NCBI GenBank assembly: GCA_037951105.1 | Contig: JBAMJV010007388.1 | Span: 106,968-170,967, forward strand | Length of the DNA: 64,000 nucleotides | Reading direction: 5' to 3' | DNA from: Echinarachnius parma | Taxonomy: Eukaryota; Echinodermata; Echinoidea; Clypeasteroida; Echinarachniidae | Shown: piece by piece, positions 58,501 through 64,000 of the stretch | Layout of the letters: every line of letters begins with the position of its first letter | Position numbering within the stretch: the first letter of the stretch is position 1 | The notes under the pieces: model-generated | The model's database searches: none | Seen by the model: the letters and a program-made list of their open reading frames with translations, nothing else | What the model was told of the DNA's origin: nothing | Made by a program: the position numbers and the translations under genes

Positions 58501-59503
58501 CACTATGGGACCGCAACTTTTTTTTATGCCACGATTTTTCTACCGCGATGGTTAAAGACAAAAGAAGGACAAACTGACTCGTCAAACAACGACGAAGAAC
58601 GAATATTCGTTTTGAGTCACCGTACAATTCTTCCCCATTCTTTGTTAAACCGTGGCTAAATCGAGTCGATTCGTTCTAGTAAACCGTTGAGTCGAGGTGA
58701 AAATCGTCGGTAAGGGACTGGGCCTTAACTTAATAATACAAATCACAGATAAGTACAGTTGAAAGAATATAAGTATTCGGTACAAAGGAAGCAAAGACTG
58801 CTGGGATATTATCGAAATTGCAATTATTGCAATTATTGCAAATATCGAAATAAGATTTCAACAATTTGTGTAAATGTATGTGCAACGTATTTACAAGCAT
58901 GACAAGAAAAAAATTACAGAGAAGTGTTGACAGTTGATAGATACTCATCAGACTTTTAATCAGAAAATACTATTTTTGAATATTTCCAAACAAACCCCCT
59001 GGTCCAGATGACAATTCAAAACTTTGGAGTAAACATCCAGGAACTAGCCTTCAAATTATCCAGGGAGATTGTTCATTTAGAATTAAAACATTTAATGACA
59101 ATAATTATACAACAATTTATCAGGAACTGTGAGATGATTGACATACCAATGTATTCGTAGAGTACAACTAATATATAAACATAAATATATAATACCTCTC
59201 ATTAAGTACAACATATCAGATGGGTTATTTTTACAGGCTACTAATAAGTAGGACTAATAAATGCTAATCAAGCTGAATCAATACATAAATGGAAATCAAT
59301 CTTGGTGGCTGATAATTATGCGATAGAGGAAAACATTTCACGACTCGTCCAAGTTGTGAACAAAGTCAGGACTCCATTATCGGGCTTCAAATACTAAGCA
59401 CATACACTGTTTCTGTCAGATTTAGTTTTCTTTAAAGGGGGTGGGGTCAAATGTACTTACCATGACTTGACGACAATAGGAGAAGAACAATCAGTGGAAA
59501 CAT
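44270..59503 (-). CDS. IgSF type I receptor, minus-strand paralog, 12 exons, 930 aa
   Basis: Convergent paralog of the gene at 22628-36547. Exons: 59503-59461, 57619-57482, 54784-54590, 53642-53286, 53075-52797, 52119-51823, 51092-50811, 50236-50216, 49139-48825, 48434-48372, 47527-47076, 44620-44270. All are gt-ag and in frame, with every intron phase identical to the plus copy. Domains: signal peptide; V-like Ig to 125; Cys-rich domain 126-244; Ig 245-337; Ig 338-436; FN3 437-530; micro-exon 531-537; membrane-proximal domain 538-642; transmembrane about 643-661; tail to 930. Tail motifs: SNYEPV (Y816), AAYIPMSP (Y879), GLYITR (Y896). The YNGI site of the plus copy is replaced (SIYYDTD), so the ITAM-like pair is lost or was never formed. 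A likely poly(A) signal lies at 44123-44118. Ligand and function are unknown; a recognition receptor is inference. Confidence 0.9.
44837..46450. repeat. Dispersed repeat with palindromic ggttatacatat ends
   Basis: Non-coding, in intron 11. Starts aggttatacatatacatatg and ends near cgatatgtataaccttaattcgtc, giving short inverted ends. The interior has stretches such as gacgtcatcaggacgccatt that look like a high-copy family. A tRNA-like B box (gggttcgaatcc) near 46280 and a poly(G) tract at 46330 lie in its right part. Confidence 0.5.
47076..47527 (-). CDS. Minus receptor exon 11: cytoplasmic tail, first part
   Basis: Ser/Pro-rich tail, 452 nt as in the plus exon, with conserved PLPNTPSF and ending SIYYDTDS. 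It lacks SRYDAL and YNGI. Confidence 0.9.
47645..47770. repeat. Dispersed repeat R5 (agggatctagta...)
   Basis: aaagggatctagtaccattg and following sequence resembles 55868-56000 and, inverted, about 60890-60975; a partial match is near 26520. Small non-coding element. Confidence 0.5.
48372..48434 (-). CDS. Minus receptor exon 10: transmembrane helix
   Basis: ITGSVLGLICLIAVGCITK then basic residues; one residue shorter than the plus copy. Confidence 0.92.
48825..49139 (-). CDS. Minus receptor exon 9: membrane-proximal domain of unknown family
   Basis: FEVAGSRFRNETC, VKEGALWLVACGRGLCGQQS and PVVFSA match the plus copy. The C-terminal end has a small internal duplication (TLYGGTLYGG). Confidence 0.9.
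49196..49540. repeat. (CTA)n/(TAG)n microsatellite in intron 8
   Basis: CTA repeats then TAG repeats. Relative to the minus gene the array nearest exon 9 reads TAG and lies about 57 bp upstream of its acceptor, as in the plus gene. Confidence 0.95.
50216..50236 (-). CDS. Minus receptor exon 8: 21-nt micro-exon
   Basis: Encodes LDPESM, phase 1-1, the counterpart of the plus micro-exon. Confidence 0.85.
50811..51092 (-). CDS. Minus receptor exon 7: FN3 domain
   Basis: SLTLYWTALDP and SFTWYEVSVKAVNSLGPS. Nine residues shorter than the plus copy, from short gaps in the B-C region and after TYCS. Confidence 0.92.
51290..51620 (-). pseudogene. Dead duplicate of receptor exon 4
   Basis: In intron 6 of the minus gene. 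It reads TEYVSTISNVSLEVQ, KEPVYYISVIMETS, NVEVMLPQ and RDASIHSC in pieces, clearly exon 4, but with stops and frameshifts. The residual similarity covers most of the exon. Confidence 0.85.
51823..52119 (-). CDS. Minus receptor exon 6: Ig domain
   Basis: ISLSCLIDANPHPNTTTW and MFCNYTCSASNIEG; 297 nt as in the plus copy. Confidence 0.93.
52797..53075 (-). CDS. Minus receptor exon 5: Ig domain
   Basis: VFIECRAFGNPIPRITW and RIAGEYVCRAENG; same length as the plus exon and highly similar. Confidence 0.93.
53286..53642 (-). CDS. Minus receptor exon 4: Cys-rich domain of unknown family
   Basis: All eight cysteines of the plus copy are kept, including TFTCCRDASVYSCD and SDECV. A dead duplicate of this exon is at 51290-51620. 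Confidence 0.9.
54100..54500. repeat. catgtca repeat block with poly(C) tract
   Basis: Irregular repeats around catgtcaaattcg at 54110-54260 and 54440-54540, separated by a C tract of more than 20 bases. In intron 3. Confidence 0.6.
54590..54784 (-). CDS. Minus receptor exon 3: V-like Ig, C-terminal half
   Basis: STSRLTLFDVQQTDAGTYTC closes the V-like domain; one residue longer than the plus exon. Confidence 0.92.
55865..56147. repeat. Insert splitting the PLE (repeat R5 copy)
   Basis: aaagggacttagtaacattg and following text resembles 47645-47770. It interrupts the GIY-YIG coding frame and so arrived after the PLE. Confidence 0.55.
56513..56550 (+). ncRNA. Degenerate hammerhead-ribozyme-like core in PLE terminal repeat
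   Basis: cagaaga, then a perfect stem gccgat/atcggc, then gaaatgtc, the layout CUGANGA-stem II-GAAA of a hammerhead core with one core base changed. The mirror copy on the minus strand (55020-54981) has the same stem and caaaacgtc. Hammerhead motifs are known in PLE terminal repeats; these copies look inactive. Confidence 0.4.
56805..57045. repeat. Dispersed repeat R4, copy 2
   Basis: Inverted relative to 22840-23085, sharing gacgtcacaatgacttgtca and gccgcgatatatcgatac. Confidence 0.65.
57482..57619 (-). CDS. Minus receptor exon 2: V-like Ig, N-terminal half
   Basis: ESLASWRISTEDSLTV ... PAVLTC ... YSLTW, the same length (138 nt) and phase as the plus exon. Acceptor gcgacgcag has a weak pyrimidine tract. 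Confidence 0.88.
58290..58730. repeat. Probable dispersed element with cgactcg repeats
   Basis: gaacgaattacaacgactcgc-type repeats and a quasi-inverted layout (gccgtaaaaatcgccac ... gaaaatcgtcggtaag). Non-coding, in intron 1 of the minus gene. Confidence 0.35.
59461..59503 (-). CDS. Minus receptor exon 1: signal peptide
   Basis: MFPLIVLLLLSSSH, phase 1 out before gtaagt. The start context atcgccATG matches the plus copy. Confidence 0.87.
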
Positions 59504-61283
59504 GGCGATATCGAAAAGCACTCTGATGTATTTAAAACAAAAACATTCTGTGCCATGTTACCATTAGTCATGTCAACCTGTTGAATCAGCTTTAGTCGAG
59601 AGATCATCAAAGTATGCATGTGACAACCGTGGTAAGCGGTGCTGTCCTTCTCGGGCTTGAAATAGAATGACAGGCTATCAAAACAAACTATGGCCATTTA
59701 TTTGAATCCCTAGCTACTCTATGACAATTGAGTAATATCATAAAAGTTTAGATCTAGGTACCTATATACAAGTATGATCAACACTGGTTGGTAGTGGTAA
59801 AGTCGCGTACAGATGGGGGTGCTGAGGGTGGGAGTACTAAACCCACCCCAAAAATAATTGTGTGTAAAGGAATATTGACACGATTTGTTCATGAAATGAC
59901 TAATAATTTAAGTTTGCAAGCGTTCTAAAAAGTATAAACACCCGTTTCCGACACACCGAAGTTAGTAAACCAAAAGTCCCTACAACTTAAACCATTTCCA
60001 TGAATGTTTAATTAAGTTTTTGTGATTATTGAATCTTAAAATAACAATTTCATCCATCGGCCTCATAATGGAGCAGATCTTCCGCTTGAAATATCGATTT
60101 CATGTGTTATTCAATATTGTCCAAAACTATAAACAAAGGCCTTAAAGTAATCCACTAAATTCATAATATTTTTTTACAAAAACGATATATATCATAAATC
60201 AATATTATTGTAAATTCTTCTTTTAATTAAATCTTTAATATGTCCATAATTAGGGAGATATTTGAAATATTAAGACCCATTTCATGTTTATGTAACCTAC
60301 TACCTACTACCAATGGTCAACGTAATTATTAACTTCGTTATGTACAGATGGGGCAAACATGGCATACTAACCCATTACCTCAAGGAACCTGGTTAGCCAT
60401 ATATAAAGTCTATGGGCATTGCGAAATCTAGGAAATAAGGAACTAAATCTGACTAAACGGATGGTCCTCGCCTAAGTATGCATGTTATCGTTATGTTTGT
60501 TCTTCTACCATGTCTGCAGTGAGACAAGGGGCGGGGGCGGGTGAGGCAAATATGGTGGCATATTTATGTATTTATATGTTTCATCTAGAGGGGAAGCAAT
60601 TGAGCCTTGGCAATCAACCCCTTGGTCATCTCTACACATACGCCACTGCCCAGGTCTTGATCTAGTAACTTTGTTGACATTCAAATCTGACGGGATAAAA
60701 TGTGTGTTTTTGCTATTTGATAATATGTCCACTTTGGTAATGTGTGAACATTTCACTTTAAATGGATGTTATATTGATATTGTATTATTTTGTTGTTTTC
60801 ATGTTAATACATTATCTGGCCTAGTTACGAGCGAAAATAATGATCATACAAATGGAATTTTCTATTAAACTCACTGTGTACACCGTACTAATTTTCCAGT
60901 GGAAATTAGAATACCAGGAAACCTATTCCATGCTTCTATTGGTTATACGAATACAACAAGTAGAGAGAACCACTATAGAGATTTCCAAGTAGCGCGCAAT
61001 TTAGGTTTTGATTATTAAATCATCAATCTAATAAATGAAAGTTTCTGTCTGCAAAAACAGGTGATTAAAGCTCTGTGCGACAGTGTTCACGGAGTGTTTA
61101 ATCACTTAATGGGGTTCTTGAGCATTTTGAGTGTGATTATCAATCATAACAGGCGCTATAATAATCGAGTAGATCTGTACTATCATTATGCTCGTTATTA
61201 TTATTATTATTATCAATATTATTTTATTACTATTATTATTATAAATATCATTATTTTGATTATTATTAGTAGTAGTAGTATTA

Positions 61284-61329
<46 letters not shown>

Positions 61330-62480
61330 CAGTATTCTGTATTATTATTATTATTACTACTAAGCGTCTTTGTGTGATCAAACTAATGGGGTCACGTGAA
61401 ATGTACAAACCCTATTTTATATGCTAATTCTTCATTTACATTATATTCCTCTGCTCAGTTTCCTTATATTACAACAACAACAAATTTGTAAAAATAGTGT
61501 CCCCTTGTGAAATGTATCGGTTTTGTCATATCTCTATGGGGTGTGGCGCTTCATTTTATATATTATAGCAATGCTAATGGTTGTGCATATTTGTACAGAT
61601 TTCCGAAGGCAAATGGAAGGTATACTGGACATCTTTTGCATGCATCTAGGACAGAATTAGTGATAGTAGGAGGCCTATTCGAATGATTAGTCGAGTTCCT
61701 TATGTAATCTCATTCAAAATTTGTGGAGATAATTAATATTATACATTGTTGGAACCTTACAAGTACACTAAAGCTAAAAATTTGTGTTGCCATTTTTTCC
61801 GAAACCATTATAGCGGCCATCTTGAATTTTCAATGTAGCTGCTATTTCAACCTGTTTTTTGTGAATAACTCCGCCCTAAATTATTCTATAACACTAAAAT
61901 GGAAGTTTTACCTAATTTTGCAGGGGCTAGGTTGCTATAGAGAGTCCCTTCTGTCCTTTAGAGAAGTGACATAGCTAGGGAGAAGGGGATTGGGGGTAGA
62001 AACAGGGGACGGGGTGGGGGGGGGGGGGGGGGGGGGGGGGGGCTTTGTGGTTTTCTAAAAATAATGTACAATCATATGCATATAAACACATTTGCACCCT
62101 CTAAGGAAACATTGACTATCGACGTAAGCACTAAATTATAGTAGGAGGCCTATGTATGGTCTGCACTGGCCACTGGCTTAGACAATACAATACAATGATA
62201 CAAATGAAACAATGTAAAATAAACAATGCAAAAGGTTACACAAGAAATACATATATAGTGTATGCAAGTCAGACAGTGCTACCATTGCGCATTCCTTTTG
62301 GGCACAGGTTCTAACGATCCGTATGGTTATGTACCTTTATATTCTGCTTTGACTTAACTTTGACTTATTTCGATGTAATACAATAAACAAAACAAACATG
62401 CAATTTATAAAAACAAATCCATTAGTGGCGTGCCCCCAATCAGATCAGATCAGGCTACACAACAGTAAGTAACATTATAT
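59504..62480. other. Upstream flank of the minus receptor gene, no gene seen
   Basis: Apart from the microsatellite at 61195, an inverted R5-like segment at 60890-60975 and a poly(G) tract at 62010, nothing coding is apparent. Any promoter of the minus receptor gene should lie just above 59503; no clear core element is visible. Confidence 0.5.
61195..61365. repeat. (ATT)n microsatellite
   Basis: Interrupted ATT/TTA triplets with a short TAG run. Confidence 0.95.
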
Positions 62481-62519
62481 CGATGGTTTGTTGTGTCACC
62501 AAAAGCCCGACGGCTGCTT

Positions 62520-62731
62520 TAAAACCGAGAGAGGGCGTAATTATCCACGGAACACGGTCAATTTGTGTATATCAGATCTCAATATTACTCGCAGAGCGCG
62601 GTGATCCCATTGTATTTTACAGTTGGTCCTCAAATACTTTATATCGATGCTATAACGCGCTGCGATCCTCTTATCATCAGAGCTGTGTCATGTCGCGCCC
62701 TCTACGAATTCCGTCCAGTTAGAAATCGAGG
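62520..62731 (+). other. Weak orphan exon candidate
   Basis: An open frame reads QFVYIRSQYYSQSAVIPLYF, VGPQILYIDAI and CRALYEFRPVRNR and ends at a good donor (atcgag/gtgaga). There is no convincing acceptor upstream and no recognised family. Confidence 0.2.
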
Positions 62732-62774
62732 TGAGAAGCTCAACTACTATTCTGTCTGTCTAGCTATAGTAGCT

Positions 62775-62894
62775 GGCTAATTCGTCTGCACCTTTTTAGT
62801 CCACTCCCATTTCGTCTACCGGCTAAATCATAATTTATAGGCATGGAATTATGATTTAGATTTAGAGTTAGAAGTTGGGATTAGGGTACTACTG

Positions 62895-62952
<58 letters not shown>

Positions 62953-64000
62953 CATAGGCGTACCCAGGGGGGGGTGGGGGTTGGGGGTTCAAACACCCCC
63001 CCCCCCCCCCCCCGTTTGACCAAAAAACATGACGTGATTGTGTCGTTAGTTTGTTTTCCACCATCGTGGTAATCAACTCGGTTACATTCTTATCAGTTTC
63101 TGACAGTTGTATCACTACCTTCAACAATCCCACGCTGTGTTAACTGCCCCCGAGGCCCAGTGATATCACAGAGATCTGCCCTGGTTTTAAGAAAGTGCTA
63201 ACCCTGATAACAATCTACTGGATGCAGGCTTGAGTGCTAAAAAATCACGATAATCACGATCACAGTTTAGGCCCTCAAAGTGAGGTTTTCATCTACAGGA
63301 GAATCACGTAATGAGTACTGTTTTTTTTTTTTTGGGGGGGGGGGTTGAGGGGGTTGACCCCCCCCCCCTTCATTTTTTAACTGGTCTCGACACCAAATTT
63401 TAGCGGTCTCGACCGTCATTTTCTATGGTCTCGATCTCGAAAATTGTGAAAAACTGCGGTCTCTGCCTCGAAAAGTGCAAAAACCTTGGTCTCGGTCTCG
63501 TGAATGTCGAAAATTAGAGGTCTCGGCTTTGAAAATTGTTTACCAATACCCCCCCCCCCCCCCCCCCCCGCTTACAGGATTCTCAACAACTGGATCTTGG
63601 TCTCGGTCTCGAAAATTGTGGAACGGACCAGGTCTCGGTCTCCAAAATGTCCAAAATTAGCGGTCTCGGCTTCGAAAATTGTCTACGACTACCCGCCCCC
63701 CCCCCCCCCCCCCGCTGACAAAAAGAATTTCTGAAGAAAAAAAACCTTTACAAAATCCTGGGTACGCTACTGACTACTACTACTACTACTACTATAGGTT
63801 TTCCCATTCATTTTAACACTATCGTCATTCAATTTCATCCGGAGGAACCACCAGAGCGCAAATCCTAACTTCATTTCGTCAAAGATCACACAATTTAGTC
63901 ATTAGGCACACATTTTCGTCAATTGCAAATCGAATTCGTCGGTCACAGTTGCTGAACACATAAAAGCGAAAGCAATTTCGTCAATTGGCAACAAATTTCG
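62775..64000. repeat. Composite repeat block with (CTA)n, C tracts and ggtctcg minisatellite
   Basis: CTA repeats at 62887-62953 and 63774-63793; poly(C) near 62990, 63550 and 63695. Two copies of a roughly 150-bp unit rich in ggtctcggtctcgaaaattg lie at 63400-63720. ttcgtc-rich sequence is found at both 62780-62830 and 63860-64000. No gene seen. Confidence 0.75.

Overview
The window is animal genomic DNA: long AT-rich introns, spliced protein-coding genes and dense transposon debris. tRNA-derived SINEs with a 3' end reading about gcgctatataaat followed by (ATT)n, Penelope-like retroelement sequence, many short palindromic MITEs and G/C homopolymer tracts suggest a marine invertebrate deuterostome, most likely an echinoderm. 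That taxonomic call is inference.

Left part (about 0.3-13.2 kb, minus strand): the 5' portion of NFRKB (INO80 complex subunit G, DEUBAD domain). Eight coding exons can be followed with consistent splice phases from the start codon at 10958 down to 341, giving the first 314 codons; the rest lies beyond position 1. A probable non-coding first exon has its donor at 13019. Four of these exons (2, 4, 7, 8) are preceded in their upstream introns by one to five partial tandem copies of their own 5' part. Intron 1 carries eight copies of a 15-mer built around the palindrome GTAACGTTAC.

Middle spacer (13.2-22.6 kb): mobile-element debris. It holds piggyBac-type (TTAA) MITEs, a 1.4-kb fold-back element, a SINE, and the 3' part of an L1-like LINE.

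Core (22.6-59.5 kb): two convergent paralogous genes for a type I transmembrane immunoglobulin-superfamily receptor. The plus-strand gene (22628-36547, 902 aa) and the minus-strand gene (59503-44270, 930 aa) each have 12 coding exons with the same order and the same intron phases. The domain order is signal peptide, V-like Ig split over two exons, an unrecognised Cys-rich domain, two Ig domains, FN3, a 21-nt micro-exon, a second unrecognised Cys-containing domain, transmembrane helix, and a long tyrosine-bearing tail. The tails differ: the plus copy has an ITAM-like pair (YxxI-x7-YxxI) across the last splice junction, while the minus copy keeps only one ITIM-like site there. Both keep a Y-x-P-M-S-P motif. 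The intergenic stretch 36.5-44.3 kb holds a LINE relic and several palindromic MITEs. The minus gene's intron 2 contains a Penelope-like element with inverted terminal repeats and a degenerate hammerhead-like core.

Right end (59.5-64 kb): upstream of the minus receptor gene there are only microsatellites, homopolymer tracts and repeats, plus one weak orphan exon candidate at 62.5 kb. Exon boundaries were read by eye from splice signals, phase and agreement between paralogs; no alignment or transcript evidence was available.
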